Below, one piece after another: positions 25,949-34,269 of a stretch of DNA of 64,000 nt. Source of the stretch: Gemmataceae bacterium. GTDB taxonomy: Bacteria > Planctomycetota > Planctomycetia > Gemmatales > Gemmataceae. The position numbers and the translations under genes were made by a program. The stretch is taken from the NCBI GenBank assembly GCA_901538445.1, contig LR594584.1, forward strand, positions 2,073,111 through 2,137,110, written 5' to 3'. The notes beneath the pieces are model-generated. The model did not search any database and was not told the origin of the DNA. It worked only from the letters and a program-made list of their open reading frames with translations. Position 1 is the stretch's first letter, and each line of letters starts with the position of its first letter.

Positions 25949-27382
25949 GTGCCGCACCGCGAACCCAACCGCACCCCCCGCGAAGTCCTCGCCCTGCTCC
26001 GTGAACGCGAGGTCAAGGCCGTCGATTTCCGGTTCATGGACTTCCCCGGCCAGTGGAAGCACTTCACCGTTCCGGCCGAGGTGCTCGACGAACTCGTGTT
26101 CGAGGACGGCATCGGGTTCGACGGGTCGAGCATCCGCGGGTGGATGCCGATCAACGAGTCCGACATGCTCCTGGTGCCCCAGCCGGAGACGCTGTTCATC
26201 GACCCGTTCTGCAAGGACGTCACCCTTGCGATGATCTGCAACATCCAGGACCCGCTCACCAAGGAAGACTACAGCAAGGACCCGCGGAACGTCGCCCGCA
26301 AGGCCGTGAACTACATGAAGAGCACGGGCATCGCCGAGGCCGCGATGTTCGGCCCGTCGCTCGAGTTCTTCGTGTTCGACGACGTCAAGTTCGACCAGAC
26401 CCCGCACTCGGCCTTCTATTTCGTGGACAGCGGCGAGGGCGCGTGGAACACCGGCCGCGACGAGCGCCCGAACCTGGGGTACAAGGTGCCCAACCGCCAG
26501 GGTTACTTCCCGTGCGCCCCGACCGACGCGGTCCACGACCTCCGCAGCGAGATGATGCTCGCGATGATGCAGTGCGGGATGACCGTCGAGAGCCACCACC
26601 ACCAGAAGGCCACCGGCGGCCAGTGCGCCATCAACATCCGGTACGACGAACTCGTGCAGATGGCCGACAACGTGCTGAAGTACAAGTACGTCGTCAAGAA
26701 CGTCGCCCGGAAGAACGGGAAGACGGCGACGTTCATGCCGAAGCCGCTGTTCGAGGACTACGGCAGCGGGATGCACGTCCACGCCTCGCTGTGGAAGAAC
26801 GGCACCAACCTGTTCGCCGGGAGCGACTACTCGGGCCTGTCCGACACCGCGATGTACGCGCTGGGCGGGCTCCTCAAGCACGGCCCGGCGCTGTGCGCGA
26901 TCACCAACCCGACAACGAACAGCTACAAGCGGCTCGTGCCCGGGTACGAAGCGCCGGTGAACCTCGCGTACAGCCAGCGGAACCGGTCCGCGGCGGTCCG
27001 CATTCCGGTGTACTCGTCGCGGGCCAAGTCGAAGCGCATCGAGTACCGCGTCCCGGACGGCGCGGCCAACCCGTACCTGTCGTTCTCCGCTATGCTCATG
27101 GCGATGATCGACGGGATCAAGAACAAGACGCACCCCGGCCCCCCGCTCGACAAGGACATCTACGACATGCCGCCGGAGGAACTGAAAGACCTCCCGCGCG
27201 TGCCGCAGACGCTCGACGATGCGCTTACGGCGCTGGAGAAGGACCACGAGTTCTTGCTTCAGGGCAGCGTGTTCACCGAGGACGTGATCGAGACGTGGAT
27301 CGACTATAAGCGGAAGGAAGAGGTCGCCGCGGTCCGCGTGCGCCCGCACCCCTACGAGTTCGCGCTGTACTTCGACATGTGA
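25949..27382 (+). CDS. glnA: Glutamine synthetase, type I
   Basis: A 477-residue enzyme that makes glutamine from glutamate, ammonia and ATP in the cytoplasm. Visible motifs: GFDGSSIRGW near the N-terminus, GPSLEFFVFD (metal-binding Glu), the ATP-site segment NGKTATFMPKPLFEDYGSGMH, NPTTNSYKRLVPGYEAP, and SKRIEYRVPD. The Tyr in DIYDMPPEE matches the adenylylation site of GSI-beta enzymes, so control by GlnE-type adenylylation is possible. The length fits GSI. The start is GTG 25949. No glnB or glnE is near. Confidence 0.97.
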   Translation: MPHREPNRTPREVLALLREREVKAVDFRFMDFPGQWKHFTVPAEVLDELVFEDGIGFDGSSIRGWMPINESDMLLVPQPETLFIDPFCKDVTLAMICNIQDPLTKEDYSKDPRNVARKAVNYMKSTGIAEAAMFGPSLEFFVFDDVKFDQTPHSAFYFVDSGEGAWNTGRDERPNLGYKVPNRQGYFPCAPTDAVHDLRSEMMLAMMQCGMTVESHHHQKATGGQCAINIRYDELVQMADNVLKYKYVVKNVARKNGKTATFMPKPLFEDYGSGMHVHASLWKNGTNLFAGSDYSGLSDTAMYALGGLLKHGPALCAITNPTTNSYKRLVPGYEAPVNLAYSQRNRSAAVRIPVYSSRAKSKRIEYRVPDGAANPYLSFSAMLMAMIDGIKNKTHPGPPLDKDIYDMPPEELKDLPRVPQTLDDALTALEKDHEFLLQGSVFTEDVIETWIDYKRKEEVAAVRVRPHPYEFALYFDM

Positions 27383-27402
27383 CGCGGCTACGAGTTCACT
27401 GC

Positions 27403-27470
27403 CGGGCGAGCCGCGTCAGTGATGACGCGGGTTGGCGGTTACCCGTGTGTTGACACACACGGCTCGCCCG
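27403..27470. repeat. Inverted repeat family A, copy 3 (diverged)
   Basis: The right arm (27441-27470) is nearly identical to copy 1. The left arm (27403-27432) keeps the outer GGGCGAGCCGCGT but has CAGTGATGACGC inside, so the middle pairs poorly. This suggests decay of one arm. Confidence 0.75.
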
Positions 27471-27537
27471 GGACCCGGCAGGTACTTCTTGGCGTCCGCC
27501 AGGCGGGCCGCCGCTGACCGGGGCCACTGGAGAACGC

Positions 27538-27795
27538 ATGACTGGATTCGACGCGAACGCGAACCGCCGGCTCTCGGCGAAGTTGCACCGCCGCGTGTGC
27601 CTGGTGCTCACCGAGGACGCGCTGCTCGCCGAGGAGGTACTCGCGCGCAAGAAGCTCTCGGCCGAGGTCGCCGGCCGCCTGTCCGACAAGGTCGTCCTCA
27701 TCCGGCCGGGCCGCATCGACGCGGTGCTCGACGAGCTCCGCAAGATGGGCCACACGCCGCAGGTTGTCGGGAAGGTCGGCGAGCCCCGGGCGTGA
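27538..27795 (+). CDS. Small hypothetical protein
   Basis: An 85-residue protein, mixed alpha/beta, without signal peptide or known motif. The middle (LTEDALLAEEVLARKKLSAEVAGRLSDKVVLIRPGRID) and the end (LDELRKMGHTPQVVG) suggest a compact fold. The start ATG 27538 is preceded by GGAGAACGC. It lies between glnA and gnd on the same strand. Function unknown. Confidence 0.65.
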   Translation: MTGFDANANRRLSAKLHRRVCLVLTEDALLAEEVLARKKLSAEVAGRLSDKVVLIRPGRIDAVLDELRKMGHTPQVVGKVGEPRA

Positions 27796-27878
27796 CCCGC
27801 TGCGAATTCCGGTGACCGCCGATTCCCGATCGGGTATGCTCGCCTCGCGACACCACGAACCACAACCAGGAGACGGCA

Positions 27879-28892
27879 ATGCAGCTCGGAATGATCGGCC
27901 TCGGCCGCATGGGCGCGAACATGGTCAAGCGCCTCATGAAGGCCGGCCACGCGTGCGTCGTGTACGACCGGAACGAGGCCGCGGTCAAGGAACTCGCGGC
28001 CGCGGGCGCGACCGGCGCGACCTCCGTGGCCGACTTCGTGTCCAAGCTCACCGGTCCGAAGGCGATCTGGCTGATGGTCCCGGCCGCGGTCGTCGATTCG
28101 AGCATCAAGGAACTGGTCCCGCTGCTCGCCAAGGACGACATCCTCATCGACGGCGGCAACTCGTACTACATCGACGACATCCGCCGGGCCGGCGAGTTGA
28201 AGCCCAAGGGCATCCACTACGTGGACGTCGGCACCAGCGGCGGCGTGTGGGGGCTCGAGCGCGGGTACTGCATGATGATCGGCGGCGAGACGTCGGTCGT
28301 GAAGCACCTCGACCCGATCCTCGACACGCTCGCCCCCGGCAAGGGCGACGTGCCCGTGACCCCGGGCCGCGACAAGGCCCCGCCGAGCACCGCCGAGCGC
28401 GGGTACCTGCACTGCGGCCCGAACGGGGCCGGGCACTTCGTGAAGATGGTCCACAACGGCATCGAGTACGGCCTCATGGCCGCCTACGCCGAGGGGCTCG
28501 CCGTCATCCAGAACGCGAACGTCGGCAAGAAGGCCCACACCATCGACGCCGAGACCACCCCGCTCCGCGACCCCGAGCACTACCAGTACGACTTCAACCT
28601 GCCGGACATCGCCGAGGTGTGGCGGCGCGGCAGCGTCGTCGCGTCGTGGCTCCTCGACCTGACCGCGACGGCGCTCCTGGAGGACCCGAAGTTGTCGAAC
28701 TTCGCGGGCCGGGTGTCCGACTCGGGCGAGGGCCGGTGGACGATCAAGGCCGCCATCGACGAGGCGGTCCCGGTGCCGGTGCTCACGACCGCCCTCTACG
28801 AGCGGTTCGCGTCCCGCGGCGAGTCCGAGTTCCAGGACAAGCTCCTGTCGGCGATGCGGTTCCAGTTCGGCGGGCACCACGAGAAGAAGTAG
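27879..28892 (+). CDS. gnd: 6-phosphogluconate dehydrogenase (decarboxylating)
   Basis: A 337-residue enzyme that oxidises and decarboxylates 6-phosphogluconate to ribulose 5-phosphate. The N-terminal Rossmann motif [16 protein letters not shown] is followed by the conserved substrate segment DGGNSYY and the catalytic Lys in [13 protein letters not shown]. Its length is that of the short (YqeC/GntZ) type, not the ~470-residue classical form. It is followed 126 bases later by the 6-phosphogluconolactonase gene, so two consecutive oxidative pentose-phosphate steps are encoded together. SD: CAGGAG before the start. Confidence 0.96.
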   Translation: MQLGMIGLGRMGANMVKRLMKAGHACVVYDRNEAAVKELAAAGATGATSVADFVSKLTGPKAIWLMVPAAVVDSSIKELVPLLAKDDILIDGGNSYYIDDIRRAGELKPKGIHYVDVGTSGGVWGLERGYCMMIGGETSVVKHLDPILDTLAPGKGDVPVTPGRDKAPPSTAERGYLHCGPNGAGHFVKMVHNGIEYGLMAAYAEGLAVIQNANVGKKAHTIDAETTPLRDPEHYQYDFNLPDIAEVWRRGSVVASWLLDLTATALLEDPKLSNFAGRVSDSGEGRWTIKAAIDEAVPVPVLTTALYERFASRGESEFQDKLLSAMRFQFGGHHEKK

Positions 28893-29007
28893 TGGTCAGC
28901 GGTCAGCGGTCAGTGGTCAGTGGGCAGAGAAGAAGCAAACCGGCGAGCTTCGCTCGCTTGTGTCTTCTCTTCACTGCCCACTGACCACTATCCACTCCCC
29001 ACTGCCA
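28891..29007. repeat. Inverted repeat family E, copy 2
   Basis: The left side repeats GTGGTCAGCGGTCAGTGGTCAG; the right side carries the complement CACTGCCCACTGACCACTAT. The inner part pairs GAGAAGAAGC with GTCTTCTCTT and holds the small hairpin GCGAGCTTCGCTCGC. It lies between gnd and the lactonase gene. Confidence 0.82.
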
Positions 29008-29018
29008 GGGAACTCCCA

Positions 29019-29711
29019 ATGAAGATCGAAGTCCTCCCCGACGCCGACGCGGTCGCCGCCAGCGCCGCCGTGTTCATCGCCGCCGAGGCGCACGAGGTCA
29101 TCGAGGCCCGCGGCGCGTTCGTGCTGGCGGTCAGCGGCGGCCGGACCCCGTGGGTCATGCTCCGCCAACTCGCGAAGCTCGACGTGCCGTGGGCCAAGTT
29201 CCACGTCGTGCAGGTGGACGAGCGGATCGCACCGGCCGGGGACCCGGACCGCAACCTCACGCACCTCCGCGCGAGCCTGATGGACCTCGCGCCCATCCCC
29301 GCGGCGAACCTGCACCCGATGCCGGTCGAAGCCGCCGACCCCGAGGCCGCCGCCGCGGAGTACGCGCGCGAGTTGGAGCGGCTGTGCGGCTCCCCGATGG
29401 TGATCGACCTCGTTCACCTCGGGCTCGGGCCGGACGGCCACACCGCGTCGCTCGTCCCCGGCGACTCCGTCCTGAACGTGACCGACCGGGACGTCGCGCT
29501 CACGGGGGGGCTGTACCAGAAGCGGCGGCGGATGACGCTGACGTACCCGGCGCTGAACCGCGCCCGCAAGCTCCTGTGGGTCGTGACCGGGGCCGACAAG
29601 CCCGACCCGCTCGTACAACTCCGGGCCGCCGACCCTGCGATCCCCGGCGGCCGCGTCGATCAGGGCCGCGCCGTCGTCATGGCCGACGCGGTCGCCGCCG
29701 CGAAGCTGTAA
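29019..29711 (+). CDS. pgl: 6-phosphogluconolactonase
   Basis: A 230-residue hydrolase that opens 6-phosphogluconolactone, the step before 6-phosphogluconate dehydrogenase. Family motifs: LAVSGGRTPWVMLRQL, VQVDERIAPAGDPDRN, and LGLGPDGHTASLVPG. The end has LLWVVTGADK. ATG 29019 is chosen because AGGGA precedes it and the protein aligns from there; further-upstream starts lie in the repeat. It forms a functional pair with gnd. Glucose-6-phosphate dehydrogenase is not in the window. Confidence 0.95.
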   Translation: MKIEVLPDADAVAASAAVFIAAEAHEVIEARGAFVLAVSGGRTPWVMLRQLAKLDVPWAKFHVVQVDERIAPAGDPDRNLTHLRASLMDLAPIPAANLHPMPVEAADPEAAAAEYARELERLCGSPMVIDLVHLGLGPDGHTASLVPGDSVLNVTDRDVALTGGLYQKRRRMTLTYPALNRARKLLWVVTGADKPDPLVQLRAADPAIPGGRVDQGRAVVMADAVAAAKL

Positions 29712-29758
29712 CCACGCAGCTGCGCCTTGCGAGTGGCGCGATCCCGCGTGGGATTTTC

Positions 29759-29826
29759 TGGTGGGGCAGACATTCCTGTCTGCCTCCCGACGCGATTGGA
29801 GGCAGACAGGAATGTCTGCCCCACCA
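29759..29826. repeat. Inverted repeat family C, copy 1
   Basis: Perfect arms of about 29 bases (core GGTGGGGCAGACATTCCTGT) with a loop of about 10 bases. Related copies at 33619-33686 and 43622-43691 carry the same covarying C/T changes in both arms, which shows that pairing is maintained. Confidence 0.92.
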
Positions 29827-29857
29827 AGTACGTCCCCCCTCTCTTCAAGGACTCTCC

Positions 29858-30583
29858 ATGCGAACGCTGCTGACCCTGTGCCTCGTCGCCGCCGTGAGCG
29901 CCGCGGCCGCCCAGGACAAGAAGGACCCGGCCAAGAAGGACGCCGAAGCGCCGGTCGTCAAGCCCCGCGAGGGCAAGAGCGAGACCGTCGCGCTGTTCGA
30001 CGGCAAGACGCTCGACGGGTGGGAGGGGTACTCCGACCTGTGGTCGGTCAAGGACGGCGTCATCGTCGCCAAGAACACCGCCCCGCTCAAGTTCAGCACC
30101 TACCTGCTGACCAAGAACAAGTACAGCGACTTCCGGCTCACGTTCTCCGCGAAGCTCCTGGAGGGGTCCGAGATGCACTCGGGCGTCGCGTTCTGGGGCA
30201 CCGTGAAGCCCGACGTGAGCAAGGAGCCGAAGAAGGAGCGGTCCGAGTACACCTACGCCGGGCACCTCGTCATGTTCCCGTCGGGGTACGGCATGTACGA
30301 CCTGTTCGGCCGCAACGGGCTGAAGGTGGACGGCGGCCCGGCGAAGAAGGTCGGCAAGCAGCACGACTGGAACGACATCGAGGTGCTGGCCCAGGGGAAC
30401 CGCGTGCGGGTGGCGATCAACGGCGCCGCCGTCGTGGACTGGCGCGACCCGCAGCCCGAGCGGATCAAGGAGGGGCCGATCGGCCTCCAACTGCACTCGC
30501 TCGACAAGCCGCAGGAGCTGCACTTCAAGGGGCTCGTGATCGAGACGTTCCCCAAGGACGACAAGCTCATCACTGTGAAGTGA
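29858..30583 (+). CDS. Secreted DUF1080 (3-keto-disaccharide hydrolase-like) protein
   Basis: A 241-residue exported protein with a signal peptide (LLTLCLVAAVSAAAAQ). The mature part is a DUF1080 beta-jelly-roll: the start VALFDGKTLDGWEGY, the centre DFRLTFSAKLLEGSEMHSGVAFW and the end GPIGLQLHSLDKPQELHFKGL are typical. Planctomycetes encode many such proteins, related to family 16-type glycoside hydrolases and thought to act on sugars outside the cytoplasm. The HNDxxI-like segment here is KQHDWNDIEV. Substrate unknown. Confidence 0.85.
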   Translation: MRTLLTLCLVAAVSAAAAQDKKDPAKKDAEAPVVKPREGKSETVALFDGKTLDGWEGYSDLWSVKDGVIVAKNTAPLKFSTYLLTKNKYSDFRLTFSAKLLEGSEMHSGVAFWGTVKPDVSKEPKKERSEYTYAGHLVMFPSGYGMYDLFGRNGLKVDGGPAKKVGKQHDWNDIEVLAQGNRVRVAINGAAVVDWRDPQPERIKEGPIGLQLHSLDKPQELHFKGLVIETFPKDDKLITVK

Positions 30584-30589
30584 GCCGCG

Positions 30590-30964
30590 GCGAAGACAGA
30601 AGCGGGAGCCGCACGACCGAAGACAGATCCGGCACGATCCGAACAGAAGACTGTGTTTGAAATCGGTGGCGGATCACTGTAACCACCCCCTCACCCGCGA
30701 CTCGAAGACGCGCCCCACCTCTCCCCCGCAAAGCCGAGGGCGAGGTGGGGCGCAGCGGCCTCTCGTCTGCAAGCCAATTCGCAGAGCTGGTGAGGGGCAC
30801 AGTTGCCCCACCTCGCCCCACGAATGTGGGGCGAGATCGCCGCGCTTCGCGGCGGGCGAGGGTCGGCCACGTGAGCCGTCAACCCAGACGCCGTCGGCTG
30901 AATAACTCGGTCTTCGGTCCGGATCGTGTCTTCATCGTCTTCGATCGTGCGGCTCCTTCTTGGG
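30590..30964. repeat. Composite nested inverted repeat (family N) filling a 479-base gap
   Basis: Outer arms near 30590-30654 and 30905-30964 are imperfect complements (GAGCCGCACGACCGAAGACA against TCGATCGTGCGGCTCCTTCT). Inside are smaller hairpins: CGCCCCACCTC...GAGGTGGGGCG (30711-30752) and CGCCCCACGAATGTGGGGCG. No gene is seen between 30584 and 31062. Confidence 0.75.
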
Positions 30965-31062
30965 TTCGCGTCGCGCGGCAAATCCCGGATTGCGCGTGGC
31001 CCGGCACTCACGCCGGGCTATTCTCAATGACTGCACCGTCCCCACCGCCCCGTCGCGCACCC

Positions 31063-33597
31063 ATGTTCCGACCCGCACTCGCCGCCTGTCTCCTCGCCGC
31101 GGTCCCCGTGAGCGCCGCCGATGACCCGGGGTACGCGAAGACCGTCGCGCCGTTCTTCGCGGCGTACTGCAACGAGTGCCACACCGGCGACAAGCCGAAG
31201 GGCGAGTTCCGCACCGACGCGAAGGCGCTGCCGGCGGACTTCCTCGACCCGGCCACAAAGGGCAAGTGGCGCGAGGTCATCAACGTCCTGAACAGCCACG
31301 AGATGCCGCCCAAGAAGGCCAAGGCGCAGCCGAAGGCCGCTGAGGTCGCCGCGGTCGTTGACTGGGTGACCGATCAAGCCGTGCGGGCCGAACTGGCGCA
31401 GCGCGGCACGGCGGTCGTCGCGCGGCGGTTGAACCGCGCCGAGTACCAGAACACGATCCGCCACCTCGTCGGCATCGAGTTCGACGTGAGCGGGTTCCCG
31501 CAGGACCCGCCGGCCGGCGGGTTCGACAACAACGGCGGCGCGCTCACGCTGTCCCCGCTGCACGTCGAGACGTACCTGAACGCGGCACGCCAGATCCTCG
31601 ACCGGGCGCTGGTCGAGGGCGAGCAGCCGAAGGCGGTCAAGTGGCGGTTCGAGCCAAGGGCGGGCGACGCCGACCGCACCCGGCTCCGGCTCGACCCGAA
31701 GAACAACCCGATCGTCAACGGCGGCAAGAACAGGCAGGACGGCGAGTGGGTGGTGGTCCACAGCGAGCGGTGGGACCGCGGCGTCGGGGCGCGTGACTTC
31801 CGCGTGCCGGTCGCCGGGAACTACGCGATCCGCGTGAAGGCCGCGGGGGTCGTGCCGGACCGCGCCGCGGTCGTGAAGTCCGCCGACGCCATCCTCGCGC
31901 ACCGCCGCGACGAGCAGGACAAGAAGAACCCCAAGGGCGCGCAGTACACCAAGGTGCAGTACGAGCGCGACCTCGAGCACTTCCGCACCGACCGCATGTA
32001 CGACTACGGCCCGCCGCGGGTCAAGCTCACGCTCCAGCTCGGCCCGACGCCCCGCACCCTCGCCGAGTTCGACGCCGACGGCACCCGCGAGAAGCCAAAG
32101 GTTCACGAGTTCGTTGCCCGGTTCACCACCGAGACGGCCGGCGTCGGGTTCGACTACGCCTACAGCGTCCCGCGGGTGCTCGAGAACTTCTGGATGCAGG
32201 GGCACGAGACGTTCGCCCGGCCCGAGTTGCTCCTGAGCTGGTTCGAGATCGAGGGGCCGCTGTACGACGCCTGGCCGCCGCGCTCGCACACGGGCATCCT
32301 GTTCGACTCGCCGACGCGGTCCAAGGACGAGCGCGCCTACGCCGCCGAGGTGCTGGCGAAGTTCATGCGCAAGGCGTACCGCCGGCCGGTCGCCGACGCC
32401 GAGGTGAGCGCGAAGCTGAAGCACTACGACGCGGCCCGTGCCGACGGCGCGAGCTTCGTCGGAGCGATCAAGCGGCCGCTCACCGCCGTCCTTGTGTCGC
32501 CGAACTTCCTGTTCCTCGCCGAGCCGGCCGGCCCCGGTCCCGCCAACAAGCCGCGGCCGCTCACCGGCCACGAACTCGCCGCGCGGCTCTCGTACTTCGT
32601 CTGGTCGAGCCAGCCCGATGCGGAACTCATGCGGCTCGCCGACGCCGGCAAGCTCGCCGACCGCGCCGAGCGCCTCAAGCAACTCGATCGCATGCTGCGC
32701 GACCCGCGGAGCGATGCGTTCGTGACGAACTTCGCCGGGCAGTGGCTCGGGCTCCGCGACGTGGGCGCGAACCCGCCGGCCGCCGACCTGTTCCCGCAGT
32801 ACGACCGGCACCTCGAAGTGTCGATCGTCAAGGAGAGCGAGGCGTTCTTCCGCACCATTCTCGCCGAGGACCTCGACGCGCGGACCTTCATCAAGTCGGA
32901 CTTCGTGACGATCAACGAGCGGCTCGCGCGGGCCTACGGGATCGACGGGGTCCGCGGCGACGGGTTCCGCAAGGTGCCGGTGCCGAAGGGAGTCCACCGC
33001 GGCGGCATCCCGACGCAGGCGTCGGTGCTGACGACCACGTCGAACGGCACCCGCACGTCGCCGGTGAAGCGCGGCACCTGGATCCTCAAGACGCTGCTCG
33101 GCATCGACCCCGGACTGCCGCTCGCGAACGCCGGCGAGATCGCGCCGAAGGTGCCCGGCATCGACAAGGCCACCGTGCGCAAGCGGCTGGAGGTTCACCG
33201 AACGCTCGACCAGTGCGCCCGGTGCCACAGCAAGATCGACCCGCTCGGGTTCGCGCTGGAGAACTTCAACGCGGCCGGCGAGTGGCGCGAGCGCGAGGGG
33301 TTCGGGTACAAGGGCCGCGTGCAGGAGAACGACCCGAAGATCGACGCGAGTTCCGAGATGATCGACGGCACGAAGATCGTCGGCGTCGAGGGGCTCCAGG
33401 ACGCGATGCTGAAGCAGGAAGACCTGTTCCTCGCGTGCCTCGCGTCGAAGGTACTGACCTACGCGCTCGGCCGCGAACTCGGCCTCGCCGACCAGCCGAC
33501 GGTGAGGGCCGCCGTCGCGCACATGAAACAGAACGGCCGCACCGTGCGGTCTCTGCTGAAGTTCGTCGCGACCAGCGAGCCGTTCGAGACGAAGTAA
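31063..33597 (+). CDS. Secreted DUF1592-family cytochrome-domain protein
   Basis: An 844-residue exported protein with a signal peptide (ALAACLLAAVPVSAA). A planctomycete cytochrome c-like domain follows with haem motif CNECH and a distal Met in EMPP. Then come DUF1587 (RRLNRAEYQNTIRHLVGIEFDV), DUF1595/DUF1592 (ELAARLSYFVWSSQPDAEL), DUF1588 (HRGGIPTQASVLTTTSNGTRTSPVKRGTW; C-rich DQCARCHSKIDPLGFALENF, a second CxxCH) and DUF1585 at the end. This is the full architecture of the family. Its redox or degradative role is not settled. ATG 31027 is an alternative start adding 12 residues. Confidence 0.93.
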   Translation: MFRPALAACLLAAVPVSAADDPGYAKTVAPFFAAYCNECHTGDKPKGEFRTDAKALPADFLDPATKGKWREVINVLNSHEMPPKKAKAQPKAAEVAAVVDWVTDQAVRAELAQRGTAVVARRLNRAEYQNTIRHLVGIEFDVSGFPQDPPAGGFDNNGGALTLSPLHVETYLNAARQILDRALVEGEQPKAVKWRFEPRAGDADRTRLRLDPKNNPIVNGGKNRQDGEWVVVHSERWDRGVGARDFRVPVAGNYAIRVKAAGVVPDRAAVVKSADAILAHRRDEQDKKNPKGAQYTKVQYERDLEHFRTDRMYDYGPPRVKLTLQLGPTPRTLAEFDADGTREKPKVHEFVARFTTETAGVGFDYAYSVPRVLENFWMQGHETFARPELLLSWFEIEGPLYDAWPPRSHTGILFDSPTRSKDERAYAAEVLAKFMRKAYRRPVADAEVSAKLKHYDAARADGASFVGAIKRPLTAVLVSPNFLFLAEPAGPGPANKPRPLTGHELAARLSYFVWSSQPDAELMRLADAGKLADRAERLKQLDRMLRDPRSDAFVTNFAGQWLGLRDVGANPPAADLFPQYDRHLEVSIVKESEAFFRTILAEDLDARTFIKSDFVTINERLARAYGIDGVRGDGFRKVPVPKGVHRGGIPTQASVLTTTSNGTRTSPVKRGTWILKTLLGIDPGLPLANAGEIAPKVPGIDKATVRKRLEVHRTLDQCARCHSKIDPLGFALENFNAAGEWREREGFGYKGRVQENDPKIDASSEMIDGTKIVGVEGLQDAMLKQEDLFLACLASKVLTYALGRELGLADQPTVRAAVAHMKQNGRTVRSLLKFVATSEPFETK

Positions 33598-33618
33598 CCG
33601 CCTCGGCGCAGTTGGTTC

Positions 33619-33686
33619 TGGTGGGGCAGACATTCTTGTCTGCCTCGTGAGGCGGCGGGAGGCAGACAAGAATGTCTGCCCCACCA
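33619..33686. repeat. Inverted repeat family C, copy 2
   Basis: Arms with core GGTGGGGCAGACATTCTTGT (T in place of C relative to copy 1, with the matching A in the other arm). It lies just downstream of the DUF1592 gene. Confidence 0.9.
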
Positions 33687-33761
33687 AACCGCGCTGATGC
33701 AAACCCCAATGCGGAACTCCGAAATACCTCCCGCCAAATGGAGAAGTGATGCCCGGTTGGT

Positions 33762-34181
33762 TCAACTCTGCTCAGTTGAGTCGATGAGGTGCCCAAACCC
33801 GGCGTTCACCCAACGCTCAGCCGATGCCTTGTACCGACCGTCCCGGATGAACGTGAACTCGAAGGGGTACGCACACCCGGGGCAGACGAAGACGGGGTGG
33901 GCCGAGTCGACGCTGTTCACCGGGAACTCTTGGGACCCCAGGTTTTTCAGGTCGCCGTGCAAGGTGTCGCACTCGTAGCAGAACACCATGAGTCGGTCGC
34001 AGCGCGGGCAGCCGAACGGGTACAGGTCTTCGTCACCGCAGCAGCGGAAGTGACGAAAGTCGAGGTCCGACTCTTCGATGTTCCGTGACACGGCCGACTT
34101 TCTCGCGTAGAAGGGGACGCCGTTAGCGGACTCTGAACACTTCCGCATTTGGCTGGAGTTATCTCGCCGGACCCGATTCAT
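33762..34181 (-). CDS. Hypothetical protein with two zinc-ribbon-like Cys clusters
   Basis: A 139-residue cytoplasmic protein of unknown function. Cysteine pairs in FRCCGDED, PFGCPRCDRL, VFCYECDTL and FVCPGCAYPF suggest two zinc-binding knuckles. The C-terminal part has YKASAERWVNAGFGHLI. The first ATG (34181) lies just after repeat B copy 3; an internal ATG at 34148 is possible. The base composition here is clearly lower in GC than in neighbouring genes, which may point to transfer. Confidence 0.65.
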   Translation of the reverse strand: MNRVRRDNSSQMRKCSESANGVPFYARKSAVSRNIEESDLDFRHFRCCGDEDLYPFGCPRCDRLMVFCYECDTLHGDLKNLGSQEFPVNSVDSAHPVFVCPGCAYPFEFTFIRDGRYKASAERWVNAGFGHLIDSTEQS

Positions 34182-34187
34182 TCCTCA

Positions 34188-34258
34188 CTGTAGCCGGCCT
34201 CTGTGAGGCCGGTGCTTGGGGACGCGCACAGGCCCGGCCTCACAGAGGCCGGCTACAG
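34188..34258. repeat. Inverted repeat family B, copy 3
   Basis: Arms with core CTGTAGCCGGCCTCTGTGAG and its complement ending at 34258. It lies seven bases upstream of the start of the zinc-knuckle protein and 11 bases downstream of the redoxin fusion gene. Confidence 0.88.
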
Positions 34259-34269
34259 AACGGTGTTGG

